Positions 16,247 through 24,971 of a stretch of 64,000 nt of DNA are shown here, piece after piece. Within the stretch, counting starts at the first letter, position 1. Every line of letters begins with the position of its first letter. The position numbers were made by a program, and so were the translations under genes. This DNA is from an uncultured Lachnospiraceae bacterium (lineage in GTDB: Bacteria > Bacillota > Clostridia > Lachnospirales > Lachnospiraceae), in the NCBI GenBank assembly GCA_910580195.1, contig CAJTWA010000008.1, positions 37,012 to 101,011 on the forward strand. The letters are read 5' to 3'. A model generated the notes under the pieces. The model saw only the letters and a list, made by a program, of their open reading frames with translations. It was not told the origin of the DNA and did no database searches.

Positions 16247-18490
16247 TTACCGATTCAGCAGCCGCCTGATCCTGCCTCTTATCCCTTCTGGTTCTGGCTC
16301 CGGCTCTGGTTCCGGCTCCGGCTCTACATACAGCTTCTCCATCAGCAAATCAGCCGTTTTCCCTTCCAAAATGCTGATTTTATAAGAAACTTCTATCTGC
16401 CGTTTCCCTTCTGGGATTTCCCCAATAATGATTTTGGGGTCTGTGCCGTCAAACAGAAAACAGCCTTCGTCAATTTCAAGCCCCGTCGTCCCATACTCTG
16501 CTGCAGAGCCGTCTTCCCACGTAAGCGTTACGTCCCTTATGATACAGGAACTGAACGCCGGGTCAACCGAAACTGCCTTTGTCCCCTTCGGCAAAGGGAT
16601 TTTGCAGCACATATGGTCTTGGAAAATCTGGTCGATATAGTAAGAATCCTCCTCTCTGGCTCCCTCCCCCATATCCAGATATACCTGCATCCGCCTGCGC
16701 TCTGCCTCCTGCATGATTCCCCGCATGGGAAAGGCCGCCTTGCCCATGGAAGTGTAAAGGCCGGATAAGGAAACATAGCCCCCGCTGATATACTTCTGGA
16801 AATTCCGTTCCATCTCCGCATAAACCCACTGCAGTTCCTTGCTGATGCCAAAGTACTGGTAAAATTCACAGAAGCCATTCCCTTCTTCCTCTGCTTCGGG
16901 CCCCACATAGCCATCCTTTGGGTGCAGCTTTGCATATTCCCTTACATATTCCCCTAAGATTCCCCGGCTGGAGGCGCCTTCCAGATAATAATGGAGGGCA
17001 CGGTAGACGATAAATCCCACAGGCACGGGGAAGAAAAAGGTCCATTCATAATCCAGCACATGGTATTTCCCCTCCCCAGCCAACAAAAGGTTGGAAAAAA
17101 TCATGTCAATATCTGCAATTTTCACCGCCGGGGCCTTGTCTGGAAGTTCCACCTCCCCAAACACCTGCCGGAACCCTTCCGTAACTTGGAACTTCTCCGT
17201 AGGGGCGGCATGGGAAATGCTATCCACTGCCTTTTGGATATTGCCCATCACCTGCGCTAGCTTTTTCTCCTCCAGCAGCCCGTCCAAAACTTCTTCCAGC
17301 GTAACGCCATTTAAATATTCAAAGAAAACCTTATCCCCTTCTAACCTGCACTGGTTCACTTGGAAAATCCCTTTTTCGTCCCAAAGCGCCCCCAGCATTT
17401 CAGCTGCCTCTGCAATTTTAGAAATATGCGCCTTCCCTTCCCCATACTCTGCCATTTTATAAATCTGGCGGCCTTCTGCCTGTGATTTAGCAATATGGGT
17501 CTGGATGGCAAATTTAGGCGCGCGCCCATTGGAATACTTTGCATACAGCACTTCTTCCTGCGCCTCTTTGGCCGGCCCCTTCCTGATTTCTACAAAAAAG
17601 GAATTGGCATACAGCCCAAACAGCCCGTCTTCTAAGATTTCGTCAAACACCCGCCCCTCGTCCATAAGGGCTAAGCGGGAACGGTCAAAATTGCAGAAGT
17701 TCCCTGCCAGCCCTCCCTTTTTGGGAAGATGCCCATCCGAATAGATTGCCAGCGGAATCTTATAATCGGGATGGGGATAGTAAAACCGGTAATCGTGATA
17801 CCCGCACTCCTCCAAAATCCGCACCAGTTCCGGTTTCGTAAAGGTACGCACCCCGTCGGCGAGAGGATATCCTTCAATCCCTTCAAACATCCTGCCTACA
17901 TGGTCCTCTGTGCAGCCTGCCCAGTATTTCAGCCCAAATTTATTCTCAATGGCAAGGAGCAGCTTCCCCCCGGGCTTAATATGGTCCATCACGGCAGACA
18001 GGAATTCATGGTAGGGCCGTTCCCCGCCAATATACCCCTGCCCATACTCAAAGACGCCAATGAGGGTGGCATAGTCAAAATCCTTCTCCAAGCCCTTCTC
18101 AATATCCTGAAAATTCCCGACATAGATTTTAATATTGTCCCGCTTCTGGTTGCGCAATGCATTGATTGTGCTGCGCCTTTTGGAAAGGTCAATGCAAGTG
18201 ACAGAACCTGCCTTGGCAGCCAATGCGCCCGTAACCGCCCCGCAGCCAGAGCCCACCTCCAGAATCTTCGCCCCCTCCCCAAAGGGATACCAAGATAAAA
18301 TATTCCCGCGCTCATGGGCCATATGGTACATCACCGCCCATTCCCGCTCTTTTACAATGGCTTTGTGGTAGTCGCCGTCCCCATATTCCTCCGCCAGCTC
18401 CAAAAGCCGTTCCTCTACAGCCCCATCGCTGTATAAATCTTCTCCCGGATAATACGTTTCATCCAAACAAACATTCCCAATCTTCTGCAT
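16247..18490 (-). CDS. methyltransferase with kinase-like domain (WbdD-like layout)
   Basis: 747 residues. Residues about 40-250 form a class I SAM-dependent methyltransferase with ILEVGSGCGAVTG (76-88) and the acidic VTCIDLS motif. Residues about 312-500 look like a divergent protein-kinase/APH fold: a lysine in LYAKYSNGR, a hinge-like FFEYLNGVTLEEVL, a catalytic-loop pattern DIDMIFSN (D462, N467) and LDYEW (D480) at the DFG position. A beta-rich region (about 600-700), a Pro-Glu repeat and a basic amphipathic C-terminus follow. It lies directly after the Wzt-like gene. In E. coli O9a, WbdD joins the same two activities to cap O-antigen chains. The kinase call is my inference from motifs. 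Confidence 0.7.
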   Translation of the reverse strand: MQKIGNVCLDETYYPGEDLYSDGAVEERLLELAEEYGDGDYHKAIVKEREWAVMYHMAHERGNILSWYPFGEGAKILEVGSGCGAVTGALAAKAGSVTCIDLSKRRSTINALRNQKRDNIKIYVGNFQDIEKGLEKDFDYATLIGVFEYGQGYIGGERPYHEFLSAVMDHIKPGGKLLLAIENKFGLKYWAGCTEDHVGRMFEGIEGYPLADGVRTFTKPELVRILEECGYHDYRFYYPHPDYKIPLAIYSDGHLPKKGGLAGNFCNFDRSRLALMDEGRVFDEILEDGLFGLYANSFFVEIRKGPAKEAQEEVLYAKYSNGRAPKFAIQTHIAKSQAEGRQIYKMAEYGEGKAHISKIAEAAEMLGALWDEKGIFQVNQCRLEGDKVFFEYLNGVTLEEVLDGLLEEKKLAQVMGNIQKAVDSISHAAPTEKFQVTEGFRQVFGEVELPDKAPAVKIADIDMIFSNLLLAGEGKYHVLDYEWTFFFPVPVGFIVYRALHYYLEGASSRGILGEYVREYAKLHPKDGYVGPEAEEEGNGFCEFYQYFGISKELQWVYAEMERNFQKYISGGYVSLSGLYTSMGKAAFPMRGIMQEAERRRMQVYLDMGEGAREEDSYYIDQIFQDHMCCKIPLPKGTKAVSVDPAFSSCIIRDVTLTWEDGSAAEYGTTGLEIDEGCFLFDGTDPKIIIGEIPEGKRQIEVSYKISILEGKTADLLMEKLYVEPEPEPEPEPEPEGIRGRIRRLLNR

Positions 18491-18539
18491 AATTCCCTTC
18501 CCCTTCTTATATTTCCCACGGACGCCCTATGCTCCCTTG

Positions 18540-19823
18540 TCATGCGCCGCTTTCCACGGACACCGTAGATTCCATATCAAAAAAGCCAACGGTATTCTTA
18601 TGGGAAATTACTGTCAGGCTGCACACGTCATACAGGCGGTGATGCACCTGAAAGGTTTCATGCTCATACCCTGTGCATCCCAAGGACAGCAAATATTCCC
18701 CGCCTTGAAGGACCATGCGCTGGGTAAATGCAACGCTCTGCACATCCCCGGCCTTCCTCGGTTCCACGCCCTCGTTTTCAAACATGGTATTCGTCCCGGT
18801 AATCTCAATGCCCATCAAGTTTTTAAAGGTAAATGCAAACACAGGCTCCGCCACATCTTCTGCAAATTCCACCTTCAGCTTCACCGTAAATGGATCGCCT
18901 TTCTCAATGATATTTGTCACTTTCCCGGTCTTGTCCATGATGGCAAAGTCCACAATCTCTGCTTTTTTATCGCCATACTCCAAGGTATCTGGGTTCAGCG
19001 GCAGTTTTTCCCGCCATTTGCCGCTGCCTGCCCCAGCCTCCCACAAAGAGGCATGTTCCCTGCAGTCTGCCTCTTCCTGTTCCACCAAAGCCATTTTATA
19101 ACGGTCTACGGCCTCTTTCGGGGTGCCTTCCATGATTTTCTTCCCTTTATTCAGAAGGACTGCCCTGTCACAGTACTTGGTGATGCTGCCCAAATCATGG
19201 CTGACGAATAAAATCGTCTTCCCCTGCCTCTTGAATTCCTCAAATTTACGGTAGCATTTTGCCTGAAAAAATACATCCCCTACCGACAATGCCTCATCTA
19301 CAATTAAAATCTCCGGCTCAATATTGATTGCCACCGCAAAGGCCAGGCGCACAAACATACCGCTGGAATACGTCTTTACCGGCTGGTACACAAAATCCCC
19401 GATATCCGCAAACCCCAAGATATCATCCATTTTTTGCTCAATCTCCTGCCGGCTGAATCCCATCATGTTTCCCTGCAGGTAAACATTCTCAACCCCTGTA
19501 TATTCCATGTTGAACCCGGCCCCAAGCTCCAGCAGCGCGGAAATCCTCCCGTCCACTTCCACTTCTCCCCCGGTCTGGCGGATGACTCCTGTAATAATCT
19601 TCAGGAGGGTAGATTTGCCGGAACCATTTGTCCCAATAATGCCGACAGTTTCCCCTCTTTGGATCTCCAATGTGATATCATGCAGCGCCGCATGTTCCCG
19701 GTAATTTTTCCCCCTTGTAAGCCCTAATGCATCTTTCAGGCGGGCAGCCGGCGAATCGTATAATTTATAAACTTTGCTGACATTTGTCACCTTAATCGCT
19801 ACTTTTTGCATATTTTTCTCCAT
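18540..19823 (-). CDS. polysaccharide ABC exporter ATPase, Wzt-like with C-terminal domain
   Basis: 427 residues. The ABC domain (1-240) has Walker A GTNGSGKST (64-72), the signature YSSGMFVRLAFAVA and Walker B ILIVDEALSVGD. A beta-rich C-terminal domain (about 270-427) resembles the Wzt carbohydrate-binding module rather than the short TagH form. In Gram-negative O9a systems this module recognises the capped polymer end before export. AAGGAG precedes the first ATG; a second in-frame ATG lies four codons in. It is 21 bp from the permease gene and 49 bp from the methyltransferase gene, all one operon. Confidence 0.88.
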   Translation of the reverse strand: MEKNMQKVAIKVTNVSKVYKLYDSPAARLKDALGLTRGKNYREHAALHDITLEIQRGETVGIIGTNGSGKSTLLKIITGVIRQTGGEVEVDGRISALLELGAGFNMEYTGVENVYLQGNMMGFSRQEIEQKMDDILGFADIGDFVYQPVKTYSSGMFVRLAFAVAINIEPEILIVDEALSVGDVFFQAKCYRKFEEFKRQGKTILFVSHDLGSITKYCDRAVLLNKGKKIMEGTPKEAVDRYKMALVEQEEADCREHASLWEAGAGSGKWREKLPLNPDTLEYGDKKAEIVDFAIMDKTGKVTNIIEKGDPFTVKLKVEFAEDVAEPVFAFTFKNLMGIEITGTNTMFENEGVEPRKAGDVQSVAFTQRMVLQGGEYLLSLGCTGYEHETFQVHHRLYDVCSLTVISHKNTVGFFDMESTVSVESGA

Positions 19824-19844
19824 CTGCTGAAATCTCCTTGCCTT

Positions 19845-20672
19845 TTATAACACATCTGCAAAATGCACTTTCAGGCGCTTAAATACTGTAACGCCTAACA
19901 GGCAGGTTAAGGCTGTGAACCCCCAAAAATAAAGCGTCATCTCCGGATGCTCCCAAAACCATACTTTATCAATGAAGGCTTCCCGGTAGCCCATGACAAT
20001 ATAATAAAGAGGGTTGCATTTTAAAATTACCATGGCAGCATCTGGGATCCTTGCCCGCATGTCATTCAGGTTCCACATAATCGGCGTCATCCACACCCCA
20101 ATCTGGAGGGCAATCCCCACAATCTGGCGCACGTCCGGGAAAAATACGGACACTGCGCTGGTAAAGTAGGCAATCCCCAGCGCAAGGACCAATACCCCCA
20201 GGCTGTAATAAACTGCCTGCAAAATATACAAATCCGGCGCATACCCAAACAGCAGGAACAGCACCACCGTGAATCCGATAAAGAAAATATGCACAAAAAT
20301 GCACGATATCGCTTTCACTACCGGGAGGATGTCAATATTGAACACAACCTTTTTCACCAAATAATTATATTCCACAAGGGACACCATCCCCGCACTGACG
20401 CAGTCAGAAAAGAAAAACCACGGCACAATGCCAGACACCAGCCACAGCACATAGGGCAGGGGCAGCTCCCCGCGGATGGACGCCCGCGCCCCCATTGCCT
20501 TGTCAAACACAAACCAATAAATGAACACCGTAACAACCGGCTGCACGAAAGCCCAGATAATCCCTAAGTATGCGCCTGCAAATTTGGTCTTAAAATCATT
20601 CTTTGCCAAATTTTTTATCATGCTGCGGTTTTCTATGATTTCTAAAATAATATTCTTCGATTTCCCATTCAT
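19845..20672 (-). CDS. polysaccharide ABC exporter permease, Wzm/TagG-like
   Basis: 275 residues with six hydrophobic helices, the ABC-2 permease topology. It has the typical N-terminal amphipathic segment MIKNLAKNDFKTKFAGAYLG (about 18-37), then the first helix with IIWAFVQPVVTVFIYW. It exports an undecaprenyl-linked polymer together with the downstream ATPase. Polymer identity (wall teichoic acid-like or rhamnan-like) is not evident. Confidence 0.9.
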   Translation of the reverse strand: MNGKSKNIILEIIENRSMIKNLAKNDFKTKFAGAYLGIIWAFVQPVVTVFIYWFVFDKAMGARASIRGELPLPYVLWLVSGIVPWFFFSDCVSAGMVSLVEYNYLVKKVVFNIDILPVVKAISCIFVHIFFIGFTVVLFLLFGYAPDLYILQAVYYSLGVLVLALGIAYFTSAVSVFFPDVRQIVGIALQIGVWMTPIMWNLNDMRARIPDAAMVILKCNPLYYIVMGYREAFIDKVWFWEHPEMTLYFWGFTALTCLLGVTVFKRLKVHFADVL

Positions 20673-20752
20673 CTGCCAACCATGTCCCTTTTCTTATTTC
20701 TTATTATTGTGATGCATGCCCTAAAATAATGCCGGCACATTATTTAGTTCCT

Positions 20753-22615
20753 TCACTTCGGGCAATTTCCATTCATATTAAATGAAAAATCCCCTTTATC
20801 CGGCACTAGGTTTGGATTGTAGCAAGGGTCATAACCGCCGGAAAATTTCGGGTGCTTTTCATATAATTTTTCCATTTCACGTTTCCGGCGCTCTTCCTTT
20901 TCTTCCGATGCGCGGTCCAGCCCCCGGCTCACCGACTCATGGTGCACCAGCGCAACGTCGTTGCGGAGCACATTATGGTAGCCCAGCTCCAGCAGGCTAA
21001 AACACAGCGCAACATCATTATATGCCACCACAAGCTCCTCGTCAAACCCGCCGGCCTCGTCAAATTTCTTCCGCTCCACCATCAGGCATGCGCCTGTTAC
21101 TGCACAGAAATTATAGTCTAGGAGGTTCCTGCCATAATAATAATTGAGATCGTCCCCCATGCCATACAGGCAGTGCCCGGGCCCAATGGGCAGGTTCAAT
21201 ACCCCTGCATGCTGGAATTGGATGCCGCCCGGATAATACAGCTTGCATCCCACGGCGCCTGTATAAGATACCTGCGCCTGCCCTGCCAAGATGGAAAGCC
21301 ACTGGCTTACCGGCGCTGTCAGGTTCGGGTTCTGCTTCACTGCCTCGCTGATTTCAATATCGTCATTTAAGAATAAAAGCAGCTCCCCGCTGGCCTCCTT
21401 AGCGCCAATGTTGCACATTTTGGAAAAATTAAATTCCATGGGCTGGTAACAATATATTATTTTTTTCATGGAACCTGTATGTTCCACCTGCCGGGCCATC
21501 TCTTCTATTTTCTTCTTATTTTCCTCGCTGCTTCCATTATCCACCACAACCACTTCATAATTCCCGTAATCGGTATGCCCTGCGATGCTGGCCAGGCATT
21601 GCTCCAATACTTCTGGGTTATCCTTCGAAGGGATAATAATGGAAACAAGGGGATTCCCCTGAGGAGTATAAGTCACGCGGTATTGTGTGATTTCCGGCAG
21701 CAGGGTAAGCTCCCCTGCCTGCCCCCGGCGCTGCAGGGCTTCTTCCTTCGCCCGGATGGTTGCCTGCATCACATAGGGCTTGGCCGTCATGTCATTCGCC
21801 GTAGATTCCTTGCGCATACGCCAGTGGTACAGAATCTTCGGGACATGGCCGATATGGGTGGTTTTTTCCATCACGCGCAATACCAAATCGTAGTCCTGCG
21901 AGCCTTCAAATCCCGGCCGGAGCCCGGAAAGCCCTAAAAGGAGGTCTTTGCGGTATACCGAAATGTGGCAGGTATACATATAGGACATAAATGTTTCCGG
22001 CGACCAGTCCGGCTTAAAAAACGGATCCCGGCGCACTTGCCCATCTTCGCTGATTTTATCTTCATCAGAATAAATATAATCAAGGGATGGGTCTTCATTC
22101 AATTTCTTTGCAATTTCGTAAAGGGCATTCGGCGCATACAAATCGTCACAGTCACATAAAGCTACAAATTCCCCCTTTGCAGCCTCAATCCCGTCATTAG
22201 TGGCACGGGAGATATTCCCATTTTCTTTCCGGTAAATGATGGTAATCCCATCCCTGCCTTCGTATTTGCGGAGGGTTTCCCGCACGGATTCCTGCGTGGA
22301 CGCATCGTCTACCAAAATAACCTCAAAGTTCTGGTAGGATTGCCCTAACACAGAATCGATACACTCACATAACATCGTACTATCTACGTTATATACTGGG
22401 ATTACCACGGAAAAAAGGGGGTTGTAGGATAAGGGCTCTGTAGACAGGAGATCGTGCTCATTTGCGGCAATCCAAGCGCTGTATATGTCCATGGCTATCT
22501 CTGTGTTTTCATCCTTCCCTATATTTTTTATTTTATTTTTCGCCTTTTCGCAAACTACGGTAAAGCCTTCCTCTTTCCATATGCGGAGCGTCTTTTTTAC
22601 CAGCGATTCTGCCAT
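20753..22615 (-). CDS. two-domain GT2 glycosyltransferase
   Basis: 620 residues. After an N-terminal region (1-65), the first GT-A domain (about 66-290) begins FSVVIPVYNVD and contains the acidic motifs VILVDDAST, ALCDCDDLY and YSDEDK. A second GT-A domain (about 320-590) begins VSIIIPSKDNPEVLEQCL with VVVDNGSSEE and LLFLNDDIE. Dual GT2 proteins of this kind build repeating glycan backbones. It is the first gene of the polymer export operon. The sugar donors cannot be inferred. Confidence 0.88.
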   Translation of the reverse strand: MAESLVKKTLRIWKEEGFTVVCEKAKNKIKNIGKDENTEIAMDIYSAWIAANEHDLLSTEPLSYNPLFSVVIPVYNVDSTMLCECIDSVLGQSYQNFEVILVDDASTQESVRETLRKYEGRDGITIIYRKENGNISRATNDGIEAAKGEFVALCDCDDLYAPNALYEIAKKLNEDPSLDYIYSDEDKISEDGQVRRDPFFKPDWSPETFMSYMYTCHISVYRKDLLLGLSGLRPGFEGSQDYDLVLRVMEKTTHIGHVPKILYHWRMRKESTANDMTAKPYVMQATIRAKEEALQRRGQAGELTLLPEITQYRVTYTPQGNPLVSIIIPSKDNPEVLEQCLASIAGHTDYGNYEVVVVDNGSSEENKKKIEEMARQVEHTGSMKKIIYCYQPMEFNFSKMCNIGAKEASGELLLFLNDDIEISEAVKQNPNLTAPVSQWLSILAGQAQVSYTGAVGCKLYYPGGIQFQHAGVLNLPIGPGHCLYGMGDDLNYYYGRNLLDYNFCAVTGACLMVERKKFDEAGGFDEELVVAYNDVALCFSLLELGYHNVLRNDVALVHHESVSRGLDRASEEKEERRKREMEKLYEKHPKFSGGYDPCYNPNLVPDKGDFSFNMNGNCPK

Positions 22616-22730
22616 GATGCTACCATCCCTTCCTTTACGTCATTTTTCTCCAAAACAAACAGCTTCAAGTAAGCAGCCATAAGGCCGCTTACTTGACGCT
22701 TACCCAAAAACAAGTCTTCAAATTCTGATT

Positions 22731-24491
22731 TTAGTAATACGGGCTCTGGAACTGGAGGCAATAGGATACGCTCTCATAATCGCTGTCCCAATCCCCATTG
22801 ATTCCTTGGACTGTCCCATAAATCTGGAAACTGTCTTTTTTCTGGTCGTACTTATAATTCAAGCCCGGGTTCTGTTTCCATTCACTCCATTGCCCCCTGC
22901 CTAACGGAGCGCTGGGATTATAAACCCCATTCCATTTACACTTTACATTTGAGAAGGTAGCTTTTACACTGTCCCCGTTTAACCTTGCGCATGCTTCAAT
23001 CCTTAAATAGCACAGTTCGTTTGCAAGATTGGGCTGGGAGAAGCTTCCAATTTTCTCATAATCCAAGTACACATTCCCATTCCCCTGCTCGTCGACTGTT
23101 ATCATATAATGATAGGTCTTATTTAACTTCAAAGATTTGTTGCCAGGCCTTGAATACGTCTGTTCGCCTACATTATTGGAAGAAACATTCTCAATCAACG
23201 CCATGGCTTTTCCGGTGTATGGAGCTACTGCATGCTGGTCGTACTGGATCCCAAAGGATACCGCAGAATGTGGCGTCTGCATGACAAGCTTTGCATGGTA
23301 ACCGGTACCTGTACCGGAAAGCTTGATATCCCCTTCAATGGCCAGCTTCGAATTTGTATTCTCAATGGTGCTGCCCAGTGCCACTACCACTTTCACTTCT
23401 TTTCCAAAATCCGAGTAGATTTTCTTTCCGCCGCTCTTCTTATAAGCCCTTACTTTATAATAATGCGTGCCGCCCTTTAAGTTTTTGAATTGCTTCTTCA
23501 CGCTCTTCTTTGAAGTCAAAGTAGCAGCTTTCTTATAAGATTTTTTATCTGTTTTAGACCAGATTTCATAGCCGGAAGCTTTTGTGGATGCTTTAAAAGA
23601 TACGGTGGCTGTTTTCTTGGAAAGTTTTGCCTTCACCTTCGTAGGCGCCTTTACCACATACGTGCTTTTCACGCTGCTGAAAGCCCCTTGGGCACCGTCG
23701 TTCACTGCCACAATCTTATAGTACGCCGTCTTGCCCGGGGTTGCTGCCAAATCTGTGTAGCTTGTCGTCCCTACTTCCGCAATCTGCTTAAATCCAGAGG
23801 ACTTGCTCTTAAAGGAACGGTATACCTGATATCCCGTTGCATCGGACGCGCCCTTCCAGGTAACGCTGACCTTTTTCTTGCCTTTCCAGATAACTTTGAC
23901 GGAACCCGGCTTGCCCGGAACTTTCACTAATTCCTCCATGGCTGCCTCAAGGTTCTCCACTGCATCGTCTACATCATATTGGTCTGCGTCTGTTTCACTG
24001 TAGGTTTCCTTTGCTGCTGCAAGGGCCTCCTGCAGGTTTTCCCAGCTTTCTGCGGAATAATCTGCCTTCTGTATCCCTTCTGCTTTCTGGATTGCTGCTG
24101 CAAGGGCTGCCTTATCTGCTTGCTTTGGCTCGTCTTCCTCATCCGTACCATCCGTTGTGCCTGCCGTATCTGTAGTGTCTGCTTTCTCTGCCCGTTCTAT
24201 TCCTTGAAGCGCATCTTCCGCGTCCGGTTCTTCTGCACTTTCCATTCTTTCCGGCGCATCTTCCCCATCCACTTCTTCCACATTTTCAAATACCTGTTCT
24301 GCGGCCTTAGCCCTACCTGCTTCTTCTTCCGGTTCCAGCCTATCAGCCCTGCCTGAAGCGGTATCCATTACCTCATCAATTTCAGCGGCTTCTGCCATCT
24401 GGACCCCTTGGGCAGGTACGCCTGACAGCGCAAGTGTAACTGCCATCACAGGCACCAAAAGCCTTCGGAGCAGTTTGCTTCTTTTTTTCAT
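22731..24491 (-). CDS. secreted protein with FIVAR and fibronectin type III domains
   Basis: 586 residues. A signal peptide (about 1-36, hydrophobic core LLVPVMAVTLALSG) is followed by an acidic low-complexity region (40-125), a FIVAR-like helical module (about 128-190), two FN3 domains (about 195-280 and 285-370) and a C-terminal beta-rich domain (about 375-530) that may be a concanavalin-like fold. It ends with a short Trp-rich module. No LPXTG motif is seen. Likely a surface or matrix protein; the binding target is unknown. It has its own promoter and a leader of about 280 nt. Confidence 0.75.
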   Translation of the reverse strand: MKKRSKLLRRLLVPVMAVTLALSGVPAQGVQMAEAAEIDEVMDTASGRADRLEPEEEAGRAKAAEQVFENVEEVDGEDAPERMESAEEPDAEDALQGIERAEKADTTDTAGTTDGTDEEDEPKQADKAALAAAIQKAEGIQKADYSAESWENLQEALAAAKETYSETDADQYDVDDAVENLEAAMEELVKVPGKPGSVKVIWKGKKKVSVTWKGASDATGYQVYRSFKSKSSGFKQIAEVGTTSYTDLAATPGKTAYYKIVAVNDGAQGAFSSVKSTYVVKAPTKVKAKLSKKTATVSFKASTKASGYEIWSKTDKKSYKKAATLTSKKSVKKQFKNLKGGTHYYKVRAYKKSGGKKIYSDFGKEVKVVVALGSTIENTNSKLAIEGDIKLSGTGTGYHAKLVMQTPHSAVSFGIQYDQHAVAPYTGKAMALIENVSSNNVGEQTYSRPGNKSLKLNKTYHYMITVDEQGNGNVYLDYEKIGSFSQPNLANELCYLRIEACARLNGDSVKATFSNVKCKWNGVYNPSAPLGRGQWSEWKQNPGLNYKYDQKKDSFQIYGTVQGINGDWDSDYESVSYCLQFQSPYY

Positions 24492-24775
24492 AATTTTAAT
24501 CCACCTTTCCTAAAAAATACTTACCAGAATCCCCAGCTCTCATTCCATGGGACTGCCGCGCCCCATCTCCCCAAAATCCCCCCATTTTGTATGTAGGAAT
24601 GTTATTCTGTTTTTCTTCTGGCCACGCCTCCCTTCCTGTATGCTGCATCCTTTTTTCACTTGTTTTACACCGGGCAGTCACTTCCACTTCTGCCTGCTGG
24701 TATGTTATATCCTTCTCTTTCTATCTCCTGCCCTCCCGGGCATACCAAAAGCTTTGGAAGCAAATTGCCGGTCTT

Positions 24776-24804
24776 ATTATATAACACCTCCATCATATTG
24801 TCAA
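24776..24804 (-). promoter_or_regulatory. sigma-A promoter of the FN3 protein gene
   Basis: TTGACA (24804-24799), 17-bp spacer, TATAAT (24781-24776): perfect consensus, about 285 bp before the start codon. Confidence 0.85.
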
Positions 24805-24872
24805 CTTTGCCTGATTTCCCGCGGTTTCCCCCGCCTAAAAAATTTTTTCTTTATTTACCAGCCCATTTTTGT

Positions 24873-24878
24873 TATAAT
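24873..24878 (+). promoter_or_regulatory. extended -10 element of the PBP gene
   Basis: TGTTATAAT gives TGN plus TATAAT; the -35 region (TTTATT, 17 bp upstream) is weak. About 90 bp before the start codon. Confidence 0.65.
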
Positions 24879-24971
24879 ACTGTGATAAATCAGATACTAA
24901 GAATAAATCTGTAAATATTTTGATGAAACCAGAAAACCAACCGCGTATTTTTCTTGAAAAAGGAGGCCACT

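Larger units (their letters stand above)
24492..24971. other. divergent promoter region
   Basis: 480 bp between the divergently transcribed FN3 and PBP genes. It holds one minus-strand promoter (24776-24804), one plus-strand extended -10 promoter (24873-24878) and a minus-strand leader of about 280 nt rich in purines. I recognise no riboswitch class in that leader. Confidence 0.7.

Noticed and set aside
24492..24775. c-di-GMP or other known riboswitch in the FN3 leader
   Set aside because: No core motif of the riboswitch classes I can recognise was found.
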